A DNA stretch of 64,000 nucleotides from Collinsella aerofaciens (GTDB lineage: Bacteria; Actinomycetota; Coriobacteriia; Coriobacteriales; Coriobacteriaceae): contig RQAP01000048.1 of the NCBI GenBank assembly GCA_008671135.1, forward strand, positions 30,169 to 94,168, written 5' to 3'. A program made the position numbers and the translations under genes. The notes under the pieces were generated by a model. It made no database searches. It worked only from the letters and a program-made list of their open reading frames with translations, and was not told where the DNA came from. This document shows, in pieces, positions 7,533 through 18,506 of the stretch; position 1 is the stretch's first letter; each line of letters begins with the position of its first letter.

Positions 7533-10271
7533 GTGGCAGACGATATCAACAATAACGAGGGTATGGACGAGGCCGGCGATGCCGGTATGCCCGATGATCT
7601 GAAGCGCCTGCTTGCCCGTGCTGAGCAGGGCGAGGACGGCGACCCGGACGCCTATAACCCCGATGCCGATGATGATGAGGAAGAAGACGACGCCGAGCTC
7701 GAGGAGAGCTTTGGTGAAGTCGACCGTGGCGCCTCGGCCGGCGAGGATATCAACGGCGGCCAGCTCCAGATTTCGGAGTTTGGCCGCGAGATGAAGCAGT
7801 CGTTCATCGAGTATTCGATGTCGGTCATCACGGCGCGCGCCCTGCCGGACGTGCGCGACGGCTTAAAGCCGGTGCACCGCCGCATCCTGTACGCGATGAA
7901 CGAGAGCGGCATCTACCCCAACCGCCCGCACAAGAAGTCAGCTTGGACGGTCGGCGAAGTTATCGGTAAGTACCACCCGCATGGCGATTTCGCGGTCTAC
8001 GAGGCCATGGTCCGCCTGGCGCAGTGGTTCTCCATGCGCACGCCGCTCATCGACGGTCACGGTAACTTCGGTAACATCGACGGCGACGGCGCGGCGGCCA
8101 TGCGTTACACCGAGAGCCGCTTGGCAAAGCCCGCCATGGAACTGCTGCGTGACTTGCAGAAGGATACCGTCGACTGGCAGCCCAACTACGACGAATCGCT
8201 CGCCGAGCCCGTGGCGCTGCCTGCGCGCTTCCCCAACCTGCTGGTCAACGGCAGCCAGGGCATCGCCGTCGGCATGGCCACCAACATCGCTCCGCATAAC
8301 CTCACCGAGGCGATCGAGGCCACCTGCTACCTGATCGACAACCCCGACGCCACCGTCGACGAGCTCATGCAGATCATGCCCGGTCCGGACTTCCCCACCG
8401 GCGCCATCATCATGGGCAGCGCCGGCATTAAGCAGAGCTACGAGACCGGCCGCGGCTCCATTACCGTGCGTGCCAAGGCACACGTGGAGTCCACCAAGAC
8501 CGGCCGCAGCCGCCTGGTCTTTACCGAGATTCCCTACATGGTCAACAAGGGCACCCTGCAGGAGAAGATCGCCCAGCTCGTCAACGACAAGCGCATCGAG
8601 GGCATCTCGGATATGCGCGATGAGTCCAACCAGAAGGGCATCCGTCTGGTCATCGAGCTCAAGAAGGGCGTCATTCCGCAGGTCGTGCTCAACAATCTGT
8701 ATAAGTACACCTCGCTGCAGACGACCTTTGGCGCCAACAACCTGGCACTCGTCAACGGCGTTCCCAAATGCCTGAGCCTGCGCGAGATGCTGCAGCACTA
8801 CATCGACCACCAGGTCGACGTCGTCACCCGCCGCACCCGCTTCGACCTTAAGAAGGCCCAGGCCCGCGCGCATATCCTCGAGGGCTACCTGATGGCCCTT
8901 GACCATATCGACGAGGTCATCAGCATCATCCGCTCCTCGCAGACCGACTCCGAGGCCAGCAGCCGACTGATCGAACGCTTTGGCTTTACGCCCGAGCAGA
9001 CCACGGCCATCCTCGAGATGAAGCTGCGCCGCCTGACCGGCCTGGAGCGCGACAAGATCCAAGAAGAGTTGGACGGCCTGCGCCGCGCCATCGCCTACTA
9101 CGAGGACCTGCTGGCGCACGAGGAGAAGATTCTGGGCGTCATCAAGGAAGAGATGCGCGAGATCTCCAAGAAGTTTGGCGACAAGCGCCGCACCGAGATC
9201 AGCCAGGTTGAGAAGGACTTGGACGTCGAGGACCTCATTGCCGACGAGGATATGGTCGTGACCATCACCCACACCGGCTACGTTAAGCGTATCCCGGTGG
9301 CTGCCTACCGTGCCCAGAAGCGCGGTGGCAAGGGCGTGTCGGGCGTCAACCTCAAAGAGGACGATGTTATCGACGAGATGTTCATCGCGTCCACGCACGA
9401 GTATGTGCTGTTCTTCTCGAGCAAGGGCAAGGTCTATCGCCTGAAGGTGCACGAGCTGCCGGTGGGTACGCGCCAGGCGCGCGGTACCGCGATCGTCAAC
9501 CTGCTGCCCTTCGAGGAGGGCGAGAAGATCGCGAGCGTCATCAGCTGCCGCGAGTTCCCGGCCGACGAGTACCTGATGTTTGCCACCAAGAGCGGCATGG
9601 TCAAGAAGACCGTGATGAGCGCTTACGATCGTAGCCGCCGTGATGGCCTGATCGCTATCAACCTGCGCGACGACGACGCACTGCTGAACGTGCGCCGCGT
9701 GCGCGAGGGTGACAAGATTATCCTAGCCACCACCGCGGGCAAGGCGATCATGTTCTCCGAGGAGCAGGTGCGCGCCACCGGCCGCGATACCAGCGGCGTT
9801 CGCGGTATCGGTATGAAGGACGGCGTGAGCGTTCTGGGCATGGAAGTCACTAACGGCAACGGCGATCTGTTCGTCATCACCGAGCGCGGCTACGGCAAGC
9901 GCACGCCGGTCGCGGACTACCCAGAGCAGAATCGCGGCGGCCAGGGCGTCTACACCATCCAAATGACCGAGCGCAAGGGCAACCTCGCGGCCATGAAGAC
10001 GGTGGGCCCGCAGCACGAGCTGTTCATCGTGACGGAGGGTGCGACGGTCATTCGCGTCAAGACCGACGAGATCAGCCAGACCGGCCGCGCCACCCAGGGC
10101 GTCAAGATGATGACCGTCGACGACAACGACCGCGTATGCGCCGTAGCCCGCATGACGGCAGCCAAAGAGAAGCCCGAAGGCGAAGCAACAGAAGACGGTT
10201 CTGCCCCCGAAGAAGCCCCAGTCGATCTAGGCGATGGCAACGACATGCCAGAAGATCTCCTAGACGAGTAA
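7533..10271 (+). CDS. gyrA: DNA gyrase subunit A
   Basis: DNA breakage-reunion subunit. GTG 7533 follows GAGGAGGT. 912 aa. Residues 1-75 are an unusual acidic extension (runs such as DADDDEEEDDAE) before the standard start QISEFGREMKQS. The catalytic tyrosine is Tyr192 (AMRYTESRL). The GyrA-box QKRGGKGVSG opens the C-terminal beta-pinwheel, and a further acidic tail ends the protein. In the quinolone-resistance region the sequence is YHPHGDFAVYEAM: Phe153 (codon TTC) sits at E. coli Ser83 and Glu157 at Asp87. Glu is normal in many Gram-positives, but Phe at 83 is a known resistance-type change. Confidence 0.97.
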   Translation: MADDINNNEGMDEAGDAGMPDDLKRLLARAEQGEDGDPDAYNPDADDDEEEDDAELEESFGEVDRGASAGEDINGGQLQISEFGREMKQSFIEYSMSVITARALPDVRDGLKPVHRRILYAMNESGIYPNRPHKKSAWTVGEVIGKYHPHGDFAVYEAMVRLAQWFSMRTPLIDGHGNFGNIDGDGAAAMRYTESRLAKPAMELLRDLQKDTVDWQPNYDESLAEPVALPARFPNLLVNGSQGIAVGMATNIAPHNLTEAIEATCYLIDNPDATVDELMQIMPGPDFPTGAIIMGSAGIKQSYETGRGSITVRAKAHVESTKTGRSRLVFTEIPYMVNKGTLQEKIAQLVNDKRIEGISDMRDESNQKGIRLVIELKKGVIPQVVLNNLYKYTSLQTTFGANNLALVNGVPKCLSLREMLQHYIDHQVDVVTRRTRFDLKKAQARAHILEGYLMALDHIDEVISIIRSSQTDSEASSRLIERFGFTPEQTTAILEMKLRRLTGLERDKIQEELDGLRRAIAYYEDLLAHEEKILGVIKEEMREISKKFGDKRRTEISQVEKDLDVEDLIADEDMVVTITHTGYVKRIPVAAYRAQKRGGKGVSGVNLKEDDVIDEMFIASTHEYVLFFSSKGKVYRLKVHELPVGTRQARGTAIVNLLPFEEGEKIASVISCREFPADEYLMFATKSGMVKKTVMSAYDRSRRDGLIAINLRDDDALLNVRRVREGDKIILATTAGKAIMFSEEQVRATGRDTSGVRGIGMKDGVSVLGMEVTNGNGDLFVITERGYGKRTPVADYPEQNRGGQGVYTIQMTERKGNLAAMKTVGPQHELFIVTEGATVIRVKTDEISQTGRATQGVKMMTVDDNDRVCAVARMTAAKEKPEGEATEDGSAPEEAPVDLGDGNDMPEDLLDE

Positions 10272-10311
10272 GAGGCTCTAGCTGGTAAAAATCATCAGAC
10301 CCCATATATCG

Positions 10312-10344
10312 GCGGTCGGCGCACTGCGCGCCGACCGCTTTTTT
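10312..10344 (+). terminator. gyrA terminator
   Basis: An 11-bp GC stem GCGGTCGGCGC/GCGCCGACCGC is followed by TTTTTT. Confidence 0.93.
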
Positions 10345-10361
10345 GACAAGATTGGAACCCC

Positions 10362-10497
10362 GTGTCAGACGGCTGGGCGAGATGGGTTATGTTTGTCGCG
10401 AGTTAAGCACGAAAAGAAGGCCAATTAAATTGGCCTTCGTCTTGCGCAGGACTGCCCGAGCAGCAAACCTAACCCATCTCGCCCAGCCGTCTGACAC
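10362..10497. repeat. Large hairpin element E4 (34-bp arms)
   Basis: Arms 10362-10395 and 10464-10497 are reverse complements with 33 of 34 matches (GTGTCAGACGGCTGG... on the left). The 68-bp interior contains a second perfect hairpin, AAGGCCAAT/ATTGGCCTT (10417-10437). It sits between the gyrA terminator and the tRNA promoter. The architecture resembles the hairpins at 39297, 39544 and 57317. Confidence 0.9.
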
Positions 10498-10524
10498 ACC
10501 CTCCAAAGATTTTCAAAAAAGTTG

Positions 10525-10554
10525 TTGACGCGCGCGTAACGACTCGTCTAATAT
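10525..10554 (+). promoter_or_regulatory. Promoter of the tRNA Ile-Ala-Ile cluster
   Basis: A TTGACG -35 (10525-10530) and a TAATAT -10 (10549-10554) are separated by 18 bp, and the first tRNA starts 14 bp later. Confidence 0.7.
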
Positions 10555-10568
10555 ATCCCTTGCGCGAT

Positions 10569-10645
10569 GGACCTGTAGCTCAGTTGGTTAGAGCGTCCGG
10601 CTGATAACCGGGAGGTCACAAGTTCGAATCTTGTCAGGTCCACCA
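10569..10645 (+). tRNA. tRNA-Ile (GAT), copy 1
   Basis: 77 nt including an encoded CCA. Acceptor GGACCTG/CAGGTCC, D arm GCTC..GAGC, anticodon loop CTGATAA giving GAT, T arm with TTCGAATC. Identical to the copy at 10793. Confidence 0.97.
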
Positions 10646-10656
10646 CTTTCTTTCGC

Positions 10657-10701
10657 AATAAACACCCCAGCGAGAGCCGAGTCGCCGCTGGGGTGTTTAT
10701 T
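10657..10701. terminator. Palindrome between tRNA-Ile and tRNA-Ala
   Basis: A perfect 16-bp stem AATAAACACCCCAGCG/CGCTGGGGTGTTTATT with a 13-nt loop. It ends in only a short T stretch, so it may be a partial terminator or a processing structure that lowers expression of the downstream tRNAs. Confidence 0.6.
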
Positions 10702-10712
10702 ACTGTCTCCGT

Positions 10713-10788
10713 GGGGGTTTAGCTCAGCTGGGAGAGCGCGGGCTTTGCAAGCCTGAGGTCAGGGGTTCGATCCCCCTAACCTCCACCA
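10713..10788 (+). tRNA. tRNA-Ala (TGC)
   Basis: 76 nt with encoded CCA. Acceptor GGGGGTT/AACCTCC, anticodon loop CTTTGCAAG centre giving TGC, T loop GGTTCGATC. It lies between two identical tRNA-Ile genes. Confidence 0.97.
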
Positions 10789-10792
10789 TGAT

Positions 10793-10869
10793 GGACCTGT
10801 AGCTCAGTTGGTTAGAGCGTCCGGCTGATAACCGGGAGGTCACAAGTTCGAATCTTGTCAGGTCCACCA
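10793..10869 (+). tRNA. tRNA-Ile (GAT), copy 2
   Basis: Exact 77-nt duplicate of 10569-10645, four bases after tRNA-Ala. The identity points to recent duplication or gene conversion. The ATG left of the gene is also repeated, suggesting the copied block included a few flanking bases. Confidence 0.97.
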
Positions 10870-10883
10870 TCAAAACCGTGAAG

Positions 10884-10913
10884 AGCCCTGGGGCGTTGCC
10901 TCGGGGCTTTTTT
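10884..10913 (+). terminator. tRNA cluster terminator
   Basis: Stem AGCCC..GGGC / GCC..GGGGCT is followed by TTTTTT, 15 bp after the last tRNA. Confidence 0.8.
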
Positions 10914-11027
10914 CTTGTCTGCGATAAATCTCATTTTGGTTTTGTGTGCTGCGCGAAAGTTTGGGTAGTATAGCTATTCAACGCGGCGGGCCGCCGCGTG
11001 TTAACCGCTACGTACCGGAGGTGTTCC

Positions 11028-11528
11028 ATGGTTCGTGTCGACATAGAGACCATCGTCATGGCCGCCGGTCCCGTGCCATCGCTTATTGTGCTTCGCGAGC
11101 GCTGCAGCAAGTCGGATTCCCCCGCGCCGCTGCGGTCCCTCTCCATCCAGACCGGCTCGTTTGAGGCTGCGGCAATCAGCCGCGGCATCGACAGCGGACG
11201 CGCCGAGCGCCCGATTACCCATGACCTGCTGCTCGATACTGTTGGCGCCCTGGGTGCCAAGCTCGAGCGCGTCGAAATCGTCCGCGCCGAGCCGCCCGTG
11301 TTCTACGCGACGGTTGTCGTGTTGGCCGATGGCAACGAGCATCGGATCGATGCGCGTCCGAGCGACGCCATCGCCCTTGCCGTACGCAGCAATGCCCCCA
11401 TGTTCGTTGAAGACGACATCATGAATCGCTTGGGCACCGTATCGCCGCACGCCGAGGAAGTCGACGACGAGCAAGAGTTCGAAAAGTTCGACGAGTTCGT
11501 CCATACGCTCTCCCCCGATGACTTTTAA
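11028..11528 (+). CDS. Bifunctional nuclease family protein (DUF151)
   Basis: 166 aa. Residues ~45-125 carry the DUF151 pattern: RPITHDLLLDTVGALGAKL, then VFYATVVV, then the signature DARPSDAIALAVR and APMFVEDDIM. Members are small acid-tail proteins, some reported with RNase and DNase activity; the biological substrate is unclear. ATG 11028 follows CCGGAGG; the frame opens earlier but without a Shine-Dalgarno. The last ~30 residues are acidic (EEVDDEQEFEKFDEF). The stop abuts the next ATG, so the two genes are coupled. Confidence 0.85.
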   Translation: MVRVDIETIVMAAGPVPSLIVLRERCSKSDSPAPLRSLSIQTGSFEAAAISRGIDSGRAERPITHDLLLDTVGALGAKLERVEIVRAEPPVFYATVVVLADGNEHRIDARPSDAIALAVRSNAPMFVEDDIMNRLGTVSPHAEEVDDEQEFEKFDEFVHTLSPDDF

Positions 11529-11918
11529 ATGCTCGACAAACACGCGACGGAGTGCGCGCTCATGAGTGCCGGAGTTTCTGGCGAGGCGGCGGCCATTGCG
11601 CGCGAGGCCCAGATGCGCTCGGAGGCTTCTGAGGCGGCTCGCATTGCCTATGTGACGCAGGCCCGCACGCTTCGCGAACGCCGCGGCTCGTTTATCAAGA
11701 TGGTTGTCGTCTCCGCCCTTGTCGCGGCAATCTGCTCGCGCCTTCGTGGTACAGTTGGTGCGCTTGGGTTTTCGATCTCTACGGGCCTCGTGATCTGGGG
11801 TGTGGTCGATGCAGTCATGCTGACTAGCCAGATCAAGGTGCTCGACAAGCGTGCAGCGGATATGATGCGCGCCCGCGATGCCGCTGCTAAGATCGCCGCC
11901 GAGGCGCAAGAACTGTAA
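11529..11918 (+). CDS. Small membrane protein of unknown function
   Basis: 129 aa, not recognised. The first ~55 residues are charged and Ala-rich. Two hydrophobic segments follow (about FIKMVVVSALVAAICS and GALGFSISTGLVIWGVVDAVML), then an Ala/Arg-rich, probably helical tail. ATG 11529 directly follows the previous stop. ATG 11562 has a better ribosome-binding site (CGGAG, 9 bp upstream) and may be the real start. Cytoplasmic membrane location is inferred from hydrophobicity only. Confidence 0.65.
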   Translation: MLDKHATECALMSAGVSGEAAAIAREAQMRSEASEAARIAYVTQARTLRERRGSFIKMVVVSALVAAICSRLRGTVGALGFSISTGLVIWGVVDAVMLTSQIKVLDKRAADMMRARDAAAKIAAEAQEL

Positions 11919-11948
11919 CGACGCCAGACTCGATGGGAAGGTCTAAAG

Positions 11949-12398
11949 ATGGCACAGGATATGCAGGACGCCGGTAACGTCTCCGCCGAGCTCGACGCTA
12001 TGGTGTGCGATCTGATCGGTGCGTTCTTGGACGACCTTGCCGCCGGCGAGAATCCGGGCGTAGTTGTGGCGATCGAGGACGCTGCTTCCAACCGATATCT
12101 GGCGGCGCTCGATGAGGATGGCGAAGAGGCGTGCCTGGAGGCGGCCACCAACTTTATTTCCGAGCACAAGATGGGTCTTAAGGACGAGGGCCTGGGCCGT
12201 ATCGCCCGCTATGCCATCGGCTACACCGGCTGCGTCGAGATTGACGGCGGCTATCACGATGCTCTGCTCGTGAGCTTCTTCGAAACCACGCTCGAGAGTG
12301 GTTTTTCGGCATATGTGCTGTATGAGGGCATGGGCGCCGGCGATGGTTTTATGTGGAGCGACCCTGAACCTGCAGGTGAGGAAACCCCTCTTATCTAA
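11949..12398 (+). CDS. Conserved-looking acidic protein of unknown function
   Basis: 149 aa, acidic, no signal peptide or membrane segment. ATG 11949 is 6 bp after GGAAGG. The codon bias matches its neighbours, so it is a real gene, but I recognise no domain. Mixed helix/strand pattern with a Gly-rich stretch IGYTGCVEIDGGYHD in the middle. It lies between the small membrane protein and typA, reading the same way. Confidence 0.65.
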   Translation: MAQDMQDAGNVSAELDAMVCDLIGAFLDDLAAGENPGVVVAIEDAASNRYLAALDEDGEEACLEAATNFISEHKMGLKDEGLGRIARYAIGYTGCVEIDGGYHDALLVSFFETTLESGFSAYVLYEGMGAGDGFMWSDPEPAGEETPLI

Positions 12399-12515
12399 AA
12401 TCGCTAAAATAAACGAGTTTTCGGTAAAAGGCTCAATATTCCCGCCGAGCGTTGTGTTGCTAGGCGGGTCGCATACGCGTGCCGTTTGTGTATAGATAGA
12501 AGATAGGGGAACTAC

Positions 12516-14354
<1,839 letters not shown>

Positions 14355-14382
14355 GCGCTGGGGCTTATAACCGCCAATAAGA

Positions 14383-14416
14383 AAGGGCGTCGACCGCAAT
14401 GGTCGGCGCCCTTTTT
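14383..14416 (+). terminator. typA terminator
   Basis: Stem AAGGGCG-CGACC / GGTCG-CGCCCTT with a 5-nt loop and five T. Confidence 0.9.
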
Positions 14417-14777
14417 GGTGCAAGGGGACAGGTTACTTTGCACCACGGTGGAGGGGGTTATCCCCCGAGCGGCTTTCCAGCCAAAGTAAAGTTGTTTAAA
14501 CATATACATAATTCCACAGGATATAACCGCTTTGATACAAAACCGTTAACAGATAAATATCAACTGGTATTACATTAAAAGACCTCTTTACCTGCGGTTT
14601 ACATGACTGGTATCTATATTGTATTTTATGCATTGTGGCATAGACGAACCGTCTTAGAAACTGCTCCCCAATGGGTTCTTGCAATGCGCTAGGTAGGTTC
14701 TCGTTGATGTTGGGGTTTGTGTTCGATCCGACGATTCGCCGTATTCCACACTGTGTTGTAGGAATTAAGGGGCAACT
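14417..14777. other. Gap upstream of pilin-like gene with a GGGGACAGG repeat
   Basis: Starts with a REP-like unit (14416-14445): TGGTGCAA, GGGGACAGGTTAC, then TTGCACCA closing a hairpin. A small hairpin GGGGGTTATCCCCC follows (14453-14466). The remaining ~300 bp is AT-rich compared with the surroundings and has no credible gene. A possible promoter is TTGATA (14532-14537) with TAAATA (14554-14559), 16 bp apart, which would leave a leader of more than 200 nt before the pilin-like gene. Confidence 0.55.
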
Positions 14778-17700
14778 ATGGACGCACACCGCTCGCGGTC
14801 GCTTGGTATGGCGGCCCTGATCTTCATTTTGATTAGCCTCACCGCCGCAGTTTTTCACGGCGCATCCCCCGTGCGCGCCGATGACGTTGCGAAGCCCGAT
14901 CCGATTGCGATCGATGGGGATACGGCGACGGTTGATGTCAGGCTGTATACCGATGAGCACCACACTCAAAAGCTCGAGGATCCCGTAACGTCCACTTCGA
15001 CGCTCTATGGAGCTTTCTCGGCACAATTCAAAGGCGGCAAGGCGCCTACGCCCGAGAAGAACATCGCTGTCTATAAGCTGCCCGACACCATTGTCGTTGA
15101 CGACAACGACGGCGGCGACCTCATGGAGGGTCCGGAAGCCACTGCCGCCAAGGCTGGCACGTGGAAGATTAAGGACAATAAGGTCATCTTTGCGTTTGAC
15201 AAAAACTGGCTTGCGTCAAACCCTGCGGAGATTTATGTCGGAGCCAATTTCTCGTTCGAGCTTGCAGGCAAGGGCACCGGCTCAGGCAGCAGCGCATCTG
15301 TCGTGTTCCCTGGTGTGGGAACGATCAAAATCCCTACCAAGGACGGCAAAGTCACGGGGACGAAGTCGGGGACCTTCTCCCAGGGCGCAGATGGCGTGGC
15401 CAAGGTTACCTGGACTGTTACGCTTACCGTAGAGTCGTATGCTACGGACGTTAGCTTCACTGATACGCTGGGCGACAACTTCGACTTTGTGAACGACAGT
15501 TTCAAGCTCGACGGCAAGAAGCTTGACTCCCAGCCGATGATCGACGGCCAGGTCGTAACCCTCGACAGCCTGGGCAACCTTTCCCAGGGCAACCACACGA
15601 TCACGTACGATACGGTGCTGAAGAGCGGCGTTGCCGCGAACGGCGGCGATTTGATCAAAGCTGAGAATACGGCAACGTGGAATTGGGCTGGCTCAAGCGA
15701 CAGCGATAACAGAACAGCTACGGCTGAGCCTGTTACATTCGGCTATGACATGATCAAGAAGTCCAATGGCTCAGGCACGCCGTCGGACATCAAGTGGACG
15801 GTCAAGCTCAACCAAGGCAAGCTCAAGGCCGACATGAGCGGCTACATGTTCACTGATAATCTGGACGGAAAACAGACGTATACGGGCAACTTTACGGTTT
15901 ACAAAGGCGACTCGGAGGCGAGCGGAGTCAAGATTTGTGAAAGAAAACTTGAACCTAAGGATAATTCCTTTTCCTATACGTTCCCGAACAACCTTGAGGA
16001 TAAGTACGCCACCTACTGCATCGTTTATCACACCAAGATGAACGACACGAGCTCGTACGACACTGTGCGCAACAGCGCGGCCATCGAGCGCGGAGGCTCC
16101 GTTTCCGGTAGCGATGATGGCAGTTTCACGCCGCAGCTGACGGGTGTTGTGCCGATCGCCAAGAGGCTCGTGAGATACGATGAGGCGGCGACGACGGGCA
16201 GGGCGACGTGGGAGACGAAGGTCGCGCTGAAGGCGATCGTCAATGCGGCCCATCCAGGCGAGGTGACGGTGAAAGACACGTTTCAGTCGGCATGGTCGCA
16301 GAAGCTTGGTGTCGACGAAAGCTCCATTACCATTAAAATCGGCAATACCAAGCTGGTTCCGGGCACCGACTGGAGACCAACGACCAGCTATCCGGGTAAT
16401 GAAACAAAGAAAAACTACGACCTCAAAATCATCGTTACCGACAACGTGAAAGCCGCTCTCGAGAACGAGGACTACGCCGTTATCACCTACGACACCACAT
16501 CAGAAGCGCTGTCGGGCTGGTACTCAAACTTCGCAGCGGTCGAAGCACCGGGCCTGAGACTACAGTGGCCGTTCACCGAACCCGTCAAGTACGTTGTCAA
16601 CCAAGAAACGGCGCCCGCGGTCGAGAAGCCGGAAACGGAGTCGAAGGTGTCTTGGGTTGAGAACTTCGATTGGCATACCGTTGACGGCTCGGATGAGAAG
16701 GGCGCCTGGATCGTCGACTGGACGGTGTATGCAAACCGCCAAAAGGGTAATAAGGGCGCAAATGGCGAGTTCGAATACTATGGAGCTGGAAAGCTGGGCG
16801 GGAAACCGCTGAATATCGTTGATAGCCTTCCGGATGGTATGAGCTATGTTGCGAATTCCGCAAAGTATACGCTCGTGCAGAACCCCTATGATAAACATAC
16901 GGGGCTTCATCGCGGAGGCGAGGCCAAGGAGGTCGTTACGGGTCGGACGCTCGCCGCCGACAACGTCAGCCGCAACGGCAATACGGTCACCTTCTCCATC
17001 CCCACGACTGAGCTTGAAAGCTATGCCGGCTACGCAAAGCTCACGTACAAGACGGCGGTCAAGCGCGGTGAGCTCGATACCTCCACAAACGAGGTGAAGT
17101 TCGCCAACAAGGCCAGCGCCGAGTCGGGAAGCAAGAAGTTCGAATCCGGCAGTGGCACCGTCACCATCAAGAACAACGTTATCAAAAAGACTGGTGAACA
17201 GGTCAGTAGTAGCAACCGCATTAAGTACACCATTCTTGTTAACGAGTCTGCCGTTGCCCTTAAAAACGGCACCGACTTCCTTGAGCTCGTCGATACCATG
17301 GATGCCAAGTGCACGCTGGTGCCGTCGACGCTTAAGGTCTATGAGTGGGTGTATGGTGCCTGGTCACCGCTGGCTGATAAGGACTATTCGTCGAAGGTGG
17401 AGCAGGTCAAGGATGAAACTGGCTCGCGTACGAAGTTGACGCTTAAGGTACCCGACAAGAAATACCTCCAGGTCGAGTATGAGGTTATCCCGACCGGAAA
17501 CCCTGGCAACAAGGTTCCTCTATCCAATACCGCCATGCTTACGGGTGTGAAGGACGGTTCTGCGACTGATGGTCAAACATGGGAAATTAAAAAAGCTTCT
17601 GCCAGCGCAGGTGGCAACGGCTACGGCATCACGATGACCAAGTATGACGCCCAGCAGGTCGGTGCGACGCTCGAGCGTGCGGAGTTTACGCTCTACAGCG

Positions 17701-18506
17701 TGAATATGGACCAGGTTGCAACGGTGGGTATCGAGAATGCAAGGACTAAGTTTGAAGCCGCCCCCACCGACGCCAACGGCAAAATCTCGTTTGGCGCAGA
17801 AGACAAGGCGATGGTAAATTGCGTGCTTTACCAGCTCGTGGAGACGAAAGCGCCTGACGGCTATGCCGCGGCGGCGCCCACGTGGATCATGCTTAAGGGT
17901 AATGCCGACGATGAGGAGTATCAAACTGAGCTCAATAAAGCGAAGAGCATCGTCAAAGACTCCGAAATCATCGGCGATGACAAAAAGGACGAGATCTGGA
18001 TCTACGACAATCGCCTAACGGGCTCTGCGGTTATTAAAGCAAAGAAAGTGCTTGAAGGTGGCACTTTCAAGGCGGGGCAGTTCTCGTTCGTGCTCAAGGA
18101 CGCCGAGGGCAAGGTGCTCCAGACGGTGACCAATAATGACAAGGGAAATGTCTCCTTTGACGTCAAGTACAACAAGGCGGGAACCTATACCTACACCATC
18201 TCCGAGGTCGAGCCCGAGGGCGCCGTCGACCATGTTAAAGATCACATCACCTATGACAGGACCGTGTACAACGTCACGGTTAAGGTAACTAATGGCACGG
18301 ACCAGCTCGACGCCCTAGTTACCTATAACGATGGCTCTCAGAATCCGCCGACCTTTACCAACAAGTACTCGACTACGCTACCTGAGGCGGGCGGGGCTGG
18401 CTTGACTATGACATATCTTGCCGGCGCTTCGCTGTTGTGTTTTGCCGCGACGTGGATGCATGCTCGTCGCCACCGTGGTCTTGATCGAGATGGTCGCCGT
18501 GAGTAA
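14778..18506 (+). CDS. Large sortase-anchored pilin/adhesin-like surface protein
   Basis: 1242 aa. A signal peptide (hydrophobic ~10-27, likely cut near VRA-DD) begins the protein. A series of collagen-adhesin/isopeptide-type beta domains follows, with recurring motifs such as VTWTVTL..FTDTL, IKWTVKLNQG and TVKDTFQ. A SpaA-like prealbumin domain (near residue 955, YGITMTKYD..AEFTLY and VETKAPDGYAAA) precedes a Spy0128/FctA-type domain ending GSQNPPTFTNKY. The tail is LPEAGG (1201-1206), a membrane helix and Arg-rich end: an LPxTG variant. ATG 14778 follows AAGGGG. No sortase is adjacent. It overlaps the next surface-protein gene, so the pair is likely co-expressed. Exact ligand unknown. Confidence 0.9.
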   Translation: MDAHRSRSLGMAALIFILISLTAAVFHGASPVRADDVAKPDPIAIDGDTATVDVRLYTDEHHTQKLEDPVTSTSTLYGAFSAQFKGGKAPTPEKNIAVYKLPDTIVVDDNDGGDLMEGPEATAAKAGTWKIKDNKVIFAFDKNWLASNPAEIYVGANFSFELAGKGTGSGSSASVVFPGVGTIKIPTKDGKVTGTKSGTFSQGADGVAKVTWTVTLTVESYATDVSFTDTLGDNFDFVNDSFKLDGKKLDSQPMIDGQVVTLDSLGNLSQGNHTITYDTVLKSGVAANGGDLIKAENTATWNWAGSSDSDNRTATAEPVTFGYDMIKKSNGSGTPSDIKWTVKLNQGKLKADMSGYMFTDNLDGKQTYTGNFTVYKGDSEASGVKICERKLEPKDNSFSYTFPNNLEDKYATYCIVYHTKMNDTSSYDTVRNSAAIERGGSVSGSDDGSFTPQLTGVVPIAKRLVRYDEAATTGRATWETKVALKAIVNAAHPGEVTVKDTFQSAWSQKLGVDESSITIKIGNTKLVPGTDWRPTTSYPGNETKKNYDLKIIVTDNVKAALENEDYAVITYDTTSEALSGWYSNFAAVEAPGLRLQWPFTEPVKYVVNQETAPAVEKPETESKVSWVENFDWHTVDGSDEKGAWIVDWTVYANRQKGNKGANGEFEYYGAGKLGGKPLNIVDSLPDGMSYVANSAKYTLVQNPYDKHTGLHRGGEAKEVVTGRTLAADNVSRNGNTVTFSIPTTELESYAGYAKLTYKTAVKRGELDTSTNEVKFANKASAESGSKKFESGSGTVTIKNNVIKKTGEQVSSSNRIKYTILVNESAVALKNGTDFLELVDTMDAKCTLVPSTLKVYEWVYGAWSPLADKDYSSKVEQVKDETGSRTKLTLKVPDKKYLQVEYEVIPTGNPGNKVPLSNTAMLTGVKDGSATDGQTWEIKKASASAGGNGYGITMTKYDAQQVGATLERAEFTLYSVNMDQVATVGIENARTKFEAAPTDANGKISFGAEDKAMVNCVLYQLVETKAPDGYAAAAPTWIMLKGNADDEEYQTELNKAKSIVKDSEIIGDDKKDEIWIYDNRLTGSAVIKAKKVLEGGTFKAGQFSFVLKDAEGKVLQTVTNNDKGNVSFDVKYNKAGTYTYTISEVEPEGAVDHVKDHITYDRTVYNVTVKVTNGTDQLDALVTYNDGSQNPPTFTNKYSTTLPEAGGAGLTMTYLAGASLLCFAATWMHARRHRGLDRDGRRE

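Noticed and set aside
10362..10497. E4 as simply the gyrA terminator
   Set aside because: A complete terminator with a T-run already lies at 10312-10344; E4 has 34-bp arms and no T-run.
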